Origin: Bathynomus jamesi
Lineage: Eukaryota > Arthropoda > Malacostraca > Isopoda > Cirolanidae
Direction of reading: 5' to 3'
Length of the DNA stretch: 64,000 nt
NCBI GenBank assembly: GCA_023014485.1
Contig: JAJOZX010000193.1
Location: 1,739,001-1,803,000, forward strand
The notes below the pieces were generated by a model. That model had not been told where the DNA came from, did no database searches, and worked only from the letters and a program-made list of their open reading frames with translations. Every line of letters starts with the position of its first letter. Within the stretch, counting starts at the first letter, position 1. Positions 1 through 13,095 of this stretch are shown here, piece after piece. Position numbers and translations under genes: made by a program.

Positions 1-89
1 TTAGTGGATTTAATTTTCCCAGAAGAGTTCCTTGTTCCATGCACGGTCTGTGTTTAACATATAAGTTTCTCAGGGGACCATTCTGAGTT

Positions 90-91
<2 letters not shown>
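1..91 (-). repeat. Fragment of a palindromic repeat family (arm copy)
   Basis: These bases match, nearly base for base, the right arm of the long palindrome at 3872-4149 and, as reverse complement, its left arm and the flank beyond it (about 3845-3960). The copy is cut by the window edge. A third, more diverged arm lies at 27478-27615. It is non-coding. Confidence 0.85.
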
Positions 92-122
<31 letters not shown>

Positions 123-126
123 TATA
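91..126. repeat. (AT)n microsatellite
   Basis: An almost uninterrupted AT dinucleotide tract, one of more than a dozen in the window. Many mobile elements here begin or end in such tracts. Confidence 0.95.
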
Positions 127-440
127 TTCTGCAACAGGAAGCACGGTTGATCAATCGACTGTTGATGCACGGTTGATACAGTTGAAATGTGGTTGATATT
201 TGTGACAGTTCACATTAACATTGATATTGATATAATGTAGATACAACAATTTGTTGATAAAATTAAGTGCAATCAGCATTTACAAAATCTATTCTCCTTG
301 AAGGTGAGGCTATAATGTTTATTTACTGAATAAAGGCCGCCGCACACCGAAAGCCACGCTTGCCACGCCACGCCCGCCCGCCACGTGGTTCAGCGTCGCT
401 CTCATGATTTTCAACTAAGCAACTCTCACTCAATTTTGCA

Positions 441-557
441 ATGGAAGAGTTGCTTGAAGAAGTCAGACGGTACCCATGCCTTTATGACACGAATAAAGAA
501 GAGTACAGGGATATATACAGAAAAGATAATTGTTTGAAGGAAATTGCCACCAAATTA
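441..557 (+). pseudogene. MADF-domain protein, N-terminal fragment
   Basis: An ATG at 441 opens 39 codons that read as the first helix and core of a MADF domain (V-R-R-Y-P-C-L-Y-D, then K-E-E-Y-R-D, then a lysine-rich K-E-I-A). MADF proteins bind DNA, and Harbinger elements often encode one beside the transposase. The frame is broken at codon 39 by the insertion at 559. The sequence resumes after 1518 for only a few codons before the element end, so most of the protein is missing. It is most likely a deletion-derivative relic rather than a host gene, because it lies inside matching inverted repeats. Confidence 0.75.
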
Positions 558-558
558 C

Positions 559-1510
559 TCAGCAGAACCGTAGCAAGTCTTGATGGCGCCCTGGGCAGAA
601 CCTGAATTTGCCTTCCCCCCTGGCAAATAATCACTGATGAATTTAATTTTAATTGATATAAATAATGTGCATGTATAAGGATTACTTTGACAACGCTAAT
701 TATCTATCATTTTAGGGTTATGTCTCAAGGTTTGAACAAATTAATTTCAGGCATATCGTTGTTGTGTTTATAATTATTTTTTAATTATTGAATTCAAATT
801 GAATTACAGAGAAATTATTAATGCACATTCAGTCTTAGAGTTTATTAAGAAATTCACTTTAAGTCAAGAGTTATTAAAGAGATACTTCTCTTGCTTTCAT
901 TAGAGACTAGTACAGTTCCCGCCGCTTCGCTGACGGTTAGACAGGCTAAACTACAAAAAAAGAACCCAGCCGTGAAAAGTTTGAGCTTCACATTGTGTCA
1001 ACATTTCTGAATCTGGTATCTCCCAAAACCTCCTCACCCCCATTCATACAACTTGGGGGCTAACCCCCTCCCCCATTACCCCCACCCCTCCCCATTACCC
1101 CACCCATCCCCCATTACCCCCACCCCCATCCTTCCCCCATTGCTAAACTACAGAAAAGAACACAGTCATGAAAATCTTGAGCTTCACATCGCCGCCCGTA
1201 ATACAATTTCTGAATTTTTTTTACAATTTCTGAATTTTTTTCTCACAATTTCTGAAAGTGTGACGGACAGACGGACAGACAGACAGACGGACAGACGGAC
1301 AGACAGACGGACAGCTCTCTTATTATAGTATAGATTATGAAGTGTCCTATACAATGCAAGAGTAGCACAATAAGTTTTTCTCCTGTTCTTTTTCGTTTTA
1401 TTTGAGAATTAGAAATAAAAAGTATAAAATTTCAAATGCAATTTTTGCGGGCCCCTCTCTTTGGCACCCAGGACGGCTGCCGCTTCTGCCATCCCCTAGC
1501 TACGCTCCTG
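559..1510. mobile_element. hAT-like non-autonomous element nested in the Harbinger
   Basis: The insert is flanked by CAAATTAC (551-558) and CAAATTAG (1511-1518), an 8-bp duplication with one mismatch, the length expected for hAT elements. Its ends read CAG-AACCGTAGC on the left and, reverse-complemented, CAGGAGCGTAGC on the right, an imperfect terminal inverted repeat. Inside are C-rich CCCCCATTACCC tandem repeats (about 1034-1140) and an (ACAGACGG)n stretch at 1262-1313. I see no coding region. The short segment around an ACAGAAAAGAAC word recurs inverted and direct at 33110-33390. Confidence 0.65.
1262..1313. repeat. (ACAGACGG)n-type minisatellite
   Basis: Tandem ACAG/ACGG tetramers, about 50 bp. 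The same kind of tract ends a repeat near 33540. Confidence 0.85.
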
Positions 1511-1733
1511 CAAATTAGGTCGGATTGATACTGGCGGCGTTGCCCAGCCACGTGTCTTTGGTGTGAGGACCGCATAGCGTGGATAGCGTGTGGCTTTCGG
1601 TGTGCGGCGGCCTTAATTAATTTACAATAATAGTCAGTTTCATCCCCATTCAGATTTAGATTCCTATTTCGAAATTTCTACGTCACTGTCGTTTCAATAA
1701 GAGGTTCATTCATCCCTATTTCTTCATTATATA

Positions 1734-2543
1734 CAGGGTGTCCCATAAGTCCGATCTCACAGGAAAATTTATTTTAAATTAACTTTACAAAAATAATACA
1801 TAAGAACTAAAACAAATGAGGGGTCCCGCGTCTTGAGGTACCTAAGCGCCAAAATTAAAATTCGTCAGAAATCGCCTCCAAAGTTCAGCAATATTCTGGC
1901 AATAGTATCTCTGTTATTAATTGAGCTAGAACGTTCATTTTTGGCTAAATTAGAGTTCTAAGTATGCTAATGAAGATGTTGATGAGTTTGTGGAATAAAT
2001 TTTCATATTTTATATATATATTTTTTAAATTTTTAAATTTTCTTATTATGCCGAACTTTGGGTGAACTTTTGGCTGGCGATAGAGGTGAAAAAAGTAGTT
2101 CGCTTCATAAGGTTTTCAACCATACTTCGTGTCGTAAGGTCATTATAACCCAAACCACGCGATAGAGGAAGGGTGAAAATAGTGATATCCATCAAAAACA
2201 CGTCTTCGCCTGTGGTGGCGCTTAGGTACCTTAAGACGCGCGACCCCTCAAATGTTCAAATTGATGTCTTGTTTTGGGACCTTTTTTTTAGTGAGGAAAA
2301 GGAGTGACTTATAGTCGTGAGGAAAAGGCCTCCGGAGGCCTTTTCCTCACCAGTGTAACTCACTTCCATATTAGCCATTACATGTTATTCTACCTGCAAC
2401 AAACAAAGGGTCCCAAAACAAGACATCAACTTCAACATTTGTTTCAGTTCTAACGTATTACTTTTGTAAATTTAATTTAAAATAAATGTATTTTAAATTA
2501 AATAAAGTTAATTTAAAATAAGAACCGGACTTATGGGCCACCC

Positions 2544-2545
<2 letters not shown>
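1734..2545. mobile_element. Tc1/mariner-type MITE, family M1 copy a
   Basis: Ends read CAGGGTGTCCCATAAGTCCG on the left and, reverse-complemented, AGGGTGGCCCATAAGTCCG on the right, with TA flanks, as in Tc1/mariner elements. Arms of about 80 bp are imperfectly complementary. Two relatives lie at 4984-5291 and 7000-7178. The latter preserves an ATG and about 20 codons of a DUF4817-like transposase N-terminus, which indicates the parent family. A second MITE is inserted at 1818-2249. The centre holds a perfect GGCCTCCGGAGGCC palindrome near 2340. Confidence 0.8.
1818..2249. mobile_element. MITE with GAGGGGTC termini and 4-bp AAAT target duplication
   Basis: Inverted ends of about 33 bp start GAGGGGTC and include GGTACCTAAGCGCCA. 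AAAT is present on both sides (1814-1817 and 2250-2253). The uninterrupted version of the host MITE at about 5045-5070 reads straight across this point, so it serves as an empty site. No coding region is visible. I cannot assign the superfamily. Confidence 0.75.
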
Positions 2546-2547
<2 letters not shown>

Positions 2548-2579
<32 letters not shown>

Positions 2580-2596
2580 AGTGTGTGTGTGTGTGT
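2548..2596. repeat. (TA)n(TG)n microsatellite
   Basis: A short TA tract passes into a TG/GT tract with one interruption. Confidence 0.95.
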
Positions 2597-3844
2597 CCGA
2601 ACGACACGACTGGGTGAAATATATTTATTTTACTACTTTTTTAGGAGATCCAAACCTCAAATATCAACAATTTCGATAGGATTTCCATCACAGGCGCTCA
2701 CAAAGCCTATCTGATGGTGACTTTTGGATCACATTGTATATCTAAAACAGGGTGTACAGCTAATAGTCATTGACATCTCAGTATTATGCGAACCATATGG
2801 ATTCCATTACATTCCATTATAAAATTCATTATGAGTTCCATTGAAATGGCTTCCTCGCGTCATTTTATATTAATTGATTAATTATTTATCAATTAATTAT
2901 CTTAATTTGTTGAGTGTCCCTTGCAGTAAAATAAAGGAAAGGAAGAATAACTAATAGTTTAAGATTATTTATTAGTTGGATTATATACGAGGGTTAATTA
3001 AGTACGGTACGAGTAATTATTTTAATTAATTATAATTATGTCAATGAAGGAGGTATTTAGTCTATAATTAGTTATAATTAATACTCAATTATTTTAATTG
3101 CAAAAATACGTGTTAAAGTGAGGTAACGTTTCGGTGTGAACTAATAGCTGTCATCAAGTCTGAATAAGAAATGAGAGATGTTCACAAGGAGTACAATGAG
3201 ATTGAGTGTCAACACTCTTCCACGTAAGCTTATTAAATCTTCTCTTTTGATGAAGGTCATTCTCTTTCACAACAGTCGAAATGATGTGGTTGTTATTTTA
3301 AAAATAGGATTATTATACTTTACAAGTTGTTTTTTCAGTATCTTCGGGTTTCCTTTTTAGGGGGGGGGGGGAGTCTTGTCTGGTTGAGAAAAATTGTGAT
3401 TTAAAGTTGAGAAAATGAATCTTTCTTCCACGGTTTACGATTGTTTCAACTCTCATTTCTGGTATTTTTTTATCTGTCCTTCATTTTATTCATTATACAT
3501 TTTGTCTTTATACATTTTGTCTTTATCGTATCATTCACTCGTCAAATTTATCACTTTCTATTATATCTACTGACGACATAATCGGGATATTACATCTCAG
3601 ACAGCTAATCAACAGAGTCCTCTTGTCCATAGAGACCCTCGCATTCTTTTGCTGACAAGGCATTAAAAACTAAAACACGCATTTCCAGAGGGTACTGAAG
3701 ATGGCAAGAGGTATAGTATAAAGTTAATACCCTTCATTCGGGAGGGGTACTGCATACTAAAACGGATTAATAACACGATATCTACAAACATTAGAAACAT
3801 ACTGGATTATGGGGAGAAAGACCATATATAATATATATATACAC
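2597..3844. other. AT-rich intergenic sequence, nothing recognised
   Basis: About 1.25 kb with short open frames only and no known motif. It contains a poly-G run at 3361-3371 and degenerate AATTAATTA-rich stretches around 2860-3090. Confidence 0.6.
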
Positions 3845-3871
3845 AAACTCAGAATGGTTCCCTGAGAACAT

Positions 3872-4142
3872 TATATGTTAAACACAGACCGTGCATGGAA
3901 CAAGGAACTCTTCTGGGAAAATTAAATCCACTATAGTCCGAATAAGTAATGGTAAATGACAAATACCATAGTTTTTTCTTTTCATGATTTTAGCCCGACG
4001 TGGGCAACGGGTCTCTCCCACGTCGGGCTAAAATCATGAAAAAGAAAAAACTATGGTATTTGTCATTTACCATTACTTATTCGGACTATAGTGGATTTAA
4101 TTTTCCCAGAAGAGTTCCTTGTTCCATGCACGGTCTGTGTTT

Positions 4143-4149
<7 letters not shown>
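3872..4149. repeat. Near-perfect palindrome (foldback MITE)
   Basis: Arms of about 132 bp (3872-4003 and 4016-4149) are reverse complements apart from a one-base length difference in a T run. The loop is about 12 bases between GCCCGACGTGGG and CCCACGTCGGGC. Related single arms lie at 1-91 and 27478-27615. Short frames crossing it are palindrome artefacts, not genes. The right end merges with an (AT)n tract. Confidence 0.9.
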
Positions 4150-4219
<70 letters not shown>

Positions 4220-4220
4220 G
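4147..4220. repeat. (AT)n(AC)n microsatellite
   Basis: About 63 bp of AT dinucleotides followed by a short CA tract. Confidence 0.95.
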
Positions 4221-4746
4221 TTACTTCCTGGTCTTAATTAAAGTGAATATTCACCAAGACAATAGGTCTCCCGTATTAACTAAAGTATAGCCATAAGATG
4301 CTTTTCAGGAGTTCGAACTATTAACAATTTAATCCTTTAATTAATAAAGAGCGGAGTGAGACAGCCGCTTTACTGTTTTGTTTCTGGTTAACGGAAGTCT
4401 TAAATAGGACTTAGGTAAGTCTTAGATAAGACGTCTACGCAAAAAAAAAAAAAGGGGTTAATTAACGAAATTTACTGCACCATCAAAGGTTCTCGACCTT
4501 AAGCAAATTAGACAAAATCAAATAAAGAACGGGAATTGCTCCTCATTTCCTTAAAGCGGAAATCGGAACGAAGGAGGAAGTAGTAATAAGGTCGATTAAA
4601 ATGCATGGCAGGATCGGATAGATGTTCGAAAGAGGGGTAAACCTGCTATGAGCGAAAATGTCTTTTAATTCATTAACCATTCAAATAATCTTCTGATACA
4701 CACACACATTATATATATATATATATATTATATATAATATATATAT

Positions 4747-4890
4747 AGCTAGTGACACTTTCTGGCACTTTTGGAGATTCTCGTTTTGCCTTCAACAATT
4801 CTTGCAGGTGTCTGCTTGTAAGAGTGGGTGCAAGAATTGTTGAAGGCAAAAAGAGAATCTTCGAAAGTGCCTGAAGGTGTCGCTGTAGCT
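4747..4890. repeat. Inverted repeat / small foldback element
   Basis: Arms of about 60 bp pair imperfectly. The core GCCTTCAACAATTCTTGCA pairs exactly with its complement at 4830-4850, and the outer AGCT...GACAC ends pair less well. It directly follows a (TA)n tract. Confidence 0.75.
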
Positions 4891-4983
4891 GCAGTTATAA
4901 CTGTTGCTCATACATATACAGTGTTGTAAAAGTTGCTATACAGTTAGCTATTATTACTAATGTATACTTACATTTTCCCATGT

Positions 4984-5284
4984 GGGGTCCGGTCTCATAG
5001 AAAAATCTATTTTAAATTAAATTTACAAAAGTAATACATTAAAACTAAAACAAATGTTTAAATTGATGTTTTGTTTTGGGACCTCTTTTTTTTGTTGCGG
5101 GTAGAATAACACGCAATGGCTAATATGGAAGTGAGTTACACTCCTGAGAAAAGGCCTCCGGCTCAGGCGAAAAAAAAGGTTCCAAAACAAGACATCAATG
5201 TGAACATTTGTTTTCGTTCTACTGTATTACTTTTGTAAATTTAACTTAAAATAAGTTATCGTCTGGGACCAGATTGTATGGAAC

Positions 5285-5291
<7 letters not shown>
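4984..5291. mobile_element. Tc1/mariner-type MITE, family M1 copy b (empty-site version)
   Basis: This is the same family as 1734-2545, with the same AT-rich arms, the GGGACC...GGTTCC blocks and a CAATGGCTAATATGGAAGTG segment. It lacks the 432-bp insert of copy a, and it lies next to (TA)n at its right end. Its left terminus is degraded (GTGGGGTCCGG). Confidence 0.75.

Positions 5292-5326
<35 letters not shown>
5290..5326. repeat. (AT)n microsatellite
   Basis: An uninterrupted AT tract that abuts the right end of MITE M1 copy b. Confidence 0.95.
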
Positions 5327-5330
<4 letters not shown>

Positions 5331-5522
5331 GGGAAACGTTAAGGATTTTTGCTTTTCCAATCCTTGCGCCGTCCCAAAGATGATAAATTATGAGACAGAA
5401 TCCCTTCTGATGGTCCGCGTTGTCTCCGATTTTCGCTTTATTAATCGGTGAAATGCGTTTTTTTTCTTAAGTGAAAATATGAAGTTCGTTTTTTTTTTAT
5501 CTATTCAGTTCGAATCACCGAA

Positions 5523-5660
5523 TTCGTGTTCTTTCAAAGGAAAAACCAAGCATTTTCGCTTTCTTCCAAAGGCAAAAACAAGCATATTCGTGTTCTTTCA
5601 AAGGCAAACACAGACACTTTCCAATGTTTTCATTCAAATGCAAGAACGAGCATTTTTTGA
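5523..5660. repeat. Minisatellite, about 32-bp unit, four imperfect copies
   Basis: Units of the form TTCGTGTTCTTTCAAAGG followed by AAAACAAGCAT repeat about four times with growing divergence. Open frames on both strands across it are explained by the repeat period and are not called as genes. Confidence 0.7.
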
Positions 5661-5724
5661 AAAAGAGGGTCTCTCTTTTCGTGTAAAAATTTATCAACAA
5701 GAAATAACGTCACTCATTTTCTAA

Positions 5725-6999
5725 AATTTTGGACGTTGAAAGCGAAAGAAGACCAAAAATTGGCCACACTTTAGGAAAAATTTTACTCATACACGAATCT
5801 ACAGAGAATCATTCACTTAGTATTACCCAAAAGACTATGATAAATACATAATATTTACCTATGTGACTGCGGGAGCTCAAATCCGTCGAGAGTCCATGAA
5901 ATGTGGGGCGTTGGGGTCCCACTAGCAATGCACTTTAGGCTCACTGAAGGGCCGGGCTGGAGTGTCTGCGAGATGAAGCGGTACGAGAGAGAAGGAGCGG
6001 CAGCTGCGAGGGTAGAAAAGTGGGCAAAAGGAAGTAAGCAGAATGTTGATTTAGGAGCATAATAATTTAATTAAAACTTTTGGCAGATGTTTCATCATTA
6101 TAAAAGATAACACAACTTCACCCGAGGCATAAAATGGGAAAAATAAACGGGTAAACATCTCCCCTGTAAACACCTAAATCTTTTACCCTGAAAAATTCGG
6201 ACAAAGAGAATAACGCAACTTCATTTGTTTTACTCGATCATATAATATTCTCAAACTAATTACTATTTGGCAACTCAGAGTGTATGTAAAGAGTATAGAC
6301 ATGGAGCCAAATTGTATAATATTTTAACTTCTAATGTCATCATCATGATCTAACGTCTCGTTAGCTATAGTTAACGACAGCATCGGTTCTGCGAAACAAC
6401 CTCACACTTTTAAACGTGAACGTAATATCTGTGGAATGTCTCTCTCTATCTCGCAATAAAATCGACATTTGATTCTTCCAGTTGAAGGAAATCGAGAGTT
6501 TTCATCAATGACAGATGAGGTCATTAATGTTGAATGCATGAACCATTAGTGTTAAGGGCGAGGCTACTTGACGATAGGTTATCAGAGATACAGTGGCCAA
6601 CCGCCCCCTTCATTAAAATCCGGTTAGAAGACTACAGGATCACGACGCGTATGTCATAAATAAAATAGAAAGCGGAATTTTTAATTAATATAAAGTTTAA
6701 TATGTTTTTGAGACGAGATAAAAAAAAAAGATTTAAAAAAATTTACGAAATGGATTCTCTTGCAATAAATGCCAGATGTCGCCAGAATCTCGTCGTAAAT
6801 TGATTCAACAAGAAATTTATTTGCTAAATTTTTAACTTTATGACTTTATTAATATAAGAAGCTTAATAATATATGCAAAAAAAAAAAGTTTTGCCTTTTT
6901 ATGAACAATTTTCTTCTATTTTTATAGCTTATAAACACAGGAAATTGATTTAGAATGTTTTTTCTTTCATATAATTTACGTTTATTGAAAAATATATAC
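5725..6999. other. AT-rich intergenic sequence, nothing recognised
   Basis: About 1.3 kb with no long frame, inverted repeat or known protein motif that I can see. Confidence 0.6.
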
Positions 7000-7178
7000 A
7001 GGGTGTCCCATAAGTCCGGTCTCAAAGGAAATTTTATTTTAAATTAAATTTACAAAAGTAATATACAAGAATGTTCAAAGTGATGGCTTGTTCAGGGACC
7101 TTTTTTTTTAGTTGCAGGTACAATAACGCAATGGCTAATATGGAAGTGAGTTACACTCCTGAGGAAAAGGCGGATGAA
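7000..7178 (+). mobile_element. M1 MITE copy c, 5' half, with DUF4817-like transposase start
   Basis: The left end (CAGGGTGTCCCATAAGTCCG) and arm match copies a and b. From the ATG at about 7129 it reads M-A-N-M-E-V-S-Y-T-P-E-E-K-A-D-E. The Y-T-P-E-E-K-A-D block is the hallmark opening of DUF4817 helix-turn-helix transposases of the IS630/Tc1/mariner group. The copy has no right terminus. It suggests that M1 derives from an autonomous element whose translation start lies just inside the terminal repeat. Confidence 0.6.
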
Positions 7179-7792
7179 ATTTTATACAAATATAGAGTGT
7201 CATGAGCAAGAATCAGGTTTCTACATTAAAGTTTCAGGTCACAGAGAGAGGTTTTCTGTCCCTTGATCATTTGAAATTCAAAAATTAAGTTCACAGCCGA
7301 ACCGCATTACAAATTAATGTGAGGTTGAATCGCGGAAAAAAGTCCGCCGAAGAAAAAATCTATGGGAACAATACTTTTTTAATAAAATATCCCGATTACT
7401 ATTGGCTGGGAAATACCTTTATGACACCTTCACTTTAAGAGGTGGAACTGAATGCATTGGTGTTCATTTCCATGAAAGAAATAATAATAATAATAATAAT
7501 GAATTAGTTCTCCACATTCCCTACTACCTGTAGAATTCGGAAAAAAAAGGCGAAATAAAGCGGAAAAGCGAAATAAAGCTGCGAATATGCTTTACCCTTC
7601 TGAATAAATAAATCTTTGTTTATCAATAAAAATAAACGTGCAAGCAAAGATAATTCATAATATATATAGTCGTGTTTTGATTCTGAAAACCCCACAGACC
7701 AACCTCTCACTCAGAAATGAAAATTCTTCGCCTGACACATCAGTGTATCTCGTATCTAAACTATTTAAAATTTCACAATTTTTATTGGTTGG

Positions 7793-8072
7793 TTGGTGGG
7801 ATTGTTTAACCCCTTTCGCAATATCTAAGGTCATAAGACGGAGGGGACCTACAGCTTTATGCAGGATCCGAACCACTGTTTGCTACATAATCTGAAAGCA
7901 AAGGACGGTCTCCCATCGAATTGTACCTACACCTAATGTCACTTAACTTCGCTGATCGACGGGAACGGCGTTATAACACCGGCCACGACGTAGCCGGAGT
8001 TGGAGGAAAGGACTACATTAGCTGGTCTGAGCGCTGTGCCAGTTTTTCGCCCTCCTTACTGGTTATTATTAT
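7793..8072. repeat. Composite SINE-like repeat
   Basis: The first part (7793-7990) matches a repeat at 60899-61290, sharing a GGTTGGT...ATCTAAG...GAACCAC...CACTTAACTTC-type order. The second part (about 8000-8072) is the body of SINE family A (GGTCTGAGCGCTGTGCCAG). There is no coding content. Confidence 0.55.
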
Positions 8073-8433
8073 TTAGCGTATAAACAAAAAAGGTCTTCTG
8101 TACAGTATAACAATCAATTAACAACAGTAGAAAAAACAACTATGTCGGAACGATATCAATGTCCCCGCCTATATTTATGACGTTCACCTTTGGTACAGGA
8201 ACCCGACTCTTGCTTATAACGCATCGTCTTGTGATGATCCACAGGTGCATGAAGTTTCATCATTTTATATTAAATGGTTCAAAATTTATGGCATGGACTT
8301 CTCTACTTGACATTTGACCTCTATCTGTGACCCGGAAATTTAATGTAGAAACCCGATTCTTACCCAGTACACTCTGTCTAGCGACACTCCATACGTACAG
8401 TATATGAAATTTCATCAATTTATATTCAGAGGT

Positions 8434-10200
<1,767 letters not shown>

Positions 10201-10338
10201 AATTATCAACTAAATTAATTGAAATTTCATTTATCTAATCCAAGGAGAAGCTAATATATTTCAATCCATTCGTATAGTAACATGGTAACAATCATCAAAA
10301 ACAGCATATAATTATCATCATCAATATCATAGCTAATT

Positions 10339-10369
<31 letters not shown>

Positions 10370-10523
10370 GGTTATTATTGAATGTTTCACCAACAGTTAC
10401 CTTGAACCTCCACAATAAGGTAAGTTTAGCACATATATATTATCATGGGGAGGTCTGGGGGGCGAAGCCCCCCGATTAGCACACGCAATCGGAGAACACA
10501 CGGGTTAAGGTTGTTAGGTTAGG

Positions 10524-10571
<48 letters not shown>

Positions 10572-10820
10572 TCCTAGCCCGTTTGGTTTTTGTTAATATC
10601 CAAAATACATTTTTCTAATGTATTTTGGTGTTTGGTTCATATATGACCTTCATTTCTAGCGAAAATGAACCAAAACAGGAAAAAAATTTTGTTTATAATT
10701 TTGTTTCGGTTCATTTGCGCAAGATATGAAGGTCATATTTGAACAGAACACACGAAAATACATTAGAAAAATGTATTTTGGATATTAATTTCAGTGTTAG
10801 TGAAACATTCAATAATTACC
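10370..10820. repeat. Nested inverted repeats between (TA)n tracts
   Basis: The outer ends GGTTATTATTGAATGTTTCAC and GTGAAACATTCAATAATTACC are complementary. Inside, 10594-10787 forms a second hairpin with about 90-bp arms (TAATATCCAAAATACATTTT and its complement). An (AT)n tract at 10526-10562 separates the two levels. The segment is absent from the related block at 36.4-38.5 kb, which suggests a later insertion. Confidence 0.7.
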
Positions 10821-10827
10821 ATATATA

Positions 10828-10829
<2 letters not shown>

Positions 10830-10871
<42 letters not shown>
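10830..10871. repeat. (TA)n microsatellite
   Basis: An AT tract marking the boundary between the nested hairpins and block M. Confidence 0.95.
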
Positions 10872-10874
<3 letters not shown>

Positions 10875-11557
10875 CCCTTTTAAAAAAGACTAGGCTGAAC
10901 ATGCGAATACATGCAATTTATATTTTATAAATTCAAATATCGATGTTTACCTTCATTGTCATATAGTTCATCCAGTTAACCTATAACTGCTGTTCTAAGC
11001 TATGTATCTGTAAGATAAATTTAAAGAAATGCCAGCACTAATTCATCCATTTATATCACTAGTTACGTCAAGTTGTGTAATGTAACTTTAAAACCATGAA
11101 AATACATTTGCAATAACTCAGCCTCGCCATGCATATTCGGATAGATTCAAATACTGAATCATCAAATCCGTCTCTAAACATCCACTTAAACATTATTATT
11201 ATTATTATTATAATTATTATTATTATTATTATATATGTACAAGATTATTTAAATTAAACATTTGATTTCCTTCAAAACAGTTGGCAACTCAATCTTTTAA
11301 CGTAGGCATAATTCTCGTGTGTAATTTGTTGTTTCCGATTACTTGTTGTTACATGTATTTTTATTTTATTTTGATCGTAGTTCTTTTTAGTCAGAGAGCT
11401 AGGGCTATGAACTCCATCATAAGGAAAATAGCGATCATGCTAATATTATGTTGTTTTATGCTTCTATTTCAAATCCTACGGTCCTATTAGGCTTAACAAC
11501 AACATACCATTAACAATATATAATGCACACACACACACAAACATAATATATATATAT

Positions 11558-11592
<35 letters not shown>

Positions 11593-13010
11593 ATATATAT
11601 ATATCACACAATAACCAGCGGAGTAGGTTTGTGCCAAAAAAAAAACTTTCTTAATATATGCAATTAAAAGAAAATGGCTACCGAGTTTTACGGGGATACT
11701 CGGATATTTCTATGACATGCGTTCTAAACAGAGCTTCTCTCCCCTCATACTCATGATTATCTTTGATTTATCAACACCCAACTGTAAAATACTTGGCCAA
11801 AAGCTACAACTTTAACATAACTACATTTTGCATCACCGGCAAAGATTAATTTATTTATCCTCGTATTTGCTATACAAAAACGACAAACAAAACAAAACAT
11901 CTTTATTGCGGATTATTCACAATCCATAGCCACTTAACCTAACATACAACCACAATCTTACGTATTATACACTGAACTTAATACAAAAATAAGGCCAACA
12001 TAGCCACTTAACCTAGTATACTGGCATACTGTTTGATTAATTATCTGGCAATTTTATGTATATTGTTATTAGACGAGACATCATTAACTGAAAAAGGTCA
12101 TTTGTATAGGCAGGAGAAAATAATTGTAGCTTAATTAAAAAAGCAGAAATTATGAAAATAAAAGTTTAATAAAAATGCTGATGAATTATGGGAAGCTGAG
12201 TTCGGATATGATTTTGTGCAGACTATATTGGAGACTATACTGGAGAGTGACGGCTGAGTGGAGATAAACAAAACAAAACATCTTTATTGCGGGTCATTCA
12301 CAATCCATAGTCACTTAACCTAACACACAAGCACAATCTTACGTATTATACACGAAACGTAATACAAAAATAAGGCCAGCATAGCCATTTACCCCAACAT
12401 ACAAATACAATCTTATTATAACACAACTTAATATGCATATATAATCTTTGCTACATTACAAAATAAGGTATTGTAAACCAGCAGCTGTCTGAACCAAGAC
12501 TGCCATATAGGTGAGAGGTACACAGTATCTGAAGACAGGACATTGCACAATAACACATTAGAGCTGTTTTGGACCCTATTAATGAAATTATATGTACATA
12601 TTCTTCCGGATTAACATTTCGCTGGTAGGTAGGTTACGCGTAGTAAACATAAAACTGGCACTGCACCATTTTGGTTCCCTACGTAGCACACGAAAAATAT
12701 TATAAGCAACAGAGAGTTTATTCATACTATACAATATGTACTATACAATAATCAACTCTTGTCTCGAAGCAGTTATTCCAACAATATACACATTAACCAT
12801 CAGAGGGTAGAACAGAGAAACGTACAAGTTATCTTTCCAATCGACCATTGTGACTATTTCTGTTGTCAGTTTCTGTACAAACGGCAATAAGGAGACCTTT
12901 TTACAAACAATATACGTACATAATCAACCATGCACTTTTACACATGTAGAGTATTTAATACCTAAAGCTTAATAACTATCCATGCATATTTACACAAGTC
13001 ATGTCTAAAG
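10872..13010 (-). repeat. Inverted segmental copy of 36395-38490 (block M)
   Basis: About 2.1 kb matches the reverse complement of 36395-38490 throughout, including the (ATT)n at 11190-11230, the GTTGGCAACTCAATCTTTTAACG stretch near 11280 and the AATCGACCATTGTGAC stretch near 12840. It carries two internal copies of a CATCTTTATTGCGG...AATCCATAG unit (11898-11930 and 12279-12310). I find no conserved frame, so I treat it as a non-coding duplicated block. Confidence 0.8.
11540..11605. repeat. (TA)n microsatellite
   Basis: Interrupted TA tract within block M. The inverted partner at 37721-37797 has a longer tract at the equivalent place. Confidence 0.9.
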
Positions 13011-13012
13011 GC

Positions 13013-13020
13013 ATATATAT

Positions 13021-13092
<72 letters not shown>
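13013..13092. repeat. (TA)n microsatellite
   Basis: An 80-bp TA tract with one slip. In the partner copy (34.5-36.4 kb) this point is occupied by a mariner and a solo LTR. Confidence 0.95.

Positions 13093-13095
<3 letters not shown>

Larger units (their letters stand above)
334..1613 (+). mobile_element. PIF/Harbinger DNA transposon, non-autonomous, with nested insertion
   Basis: Terminal inverted repeats begin AGGCCGCCGCACACCGAAAG at both ends, and a TAA target duplication lies at 331-333 and 1614-1616. A 3-bp TWA duplication is the signature of PIF/Harbinger. The element carries the start of a MADF (Adf-1 Myb/SANT-like) protein, the usual DNA-binding partner protein in this superfamily, and no transposase that I can read. 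A second element occupies 559-1510, so the original copy was only about 330 bp. Confidence 0.85.
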
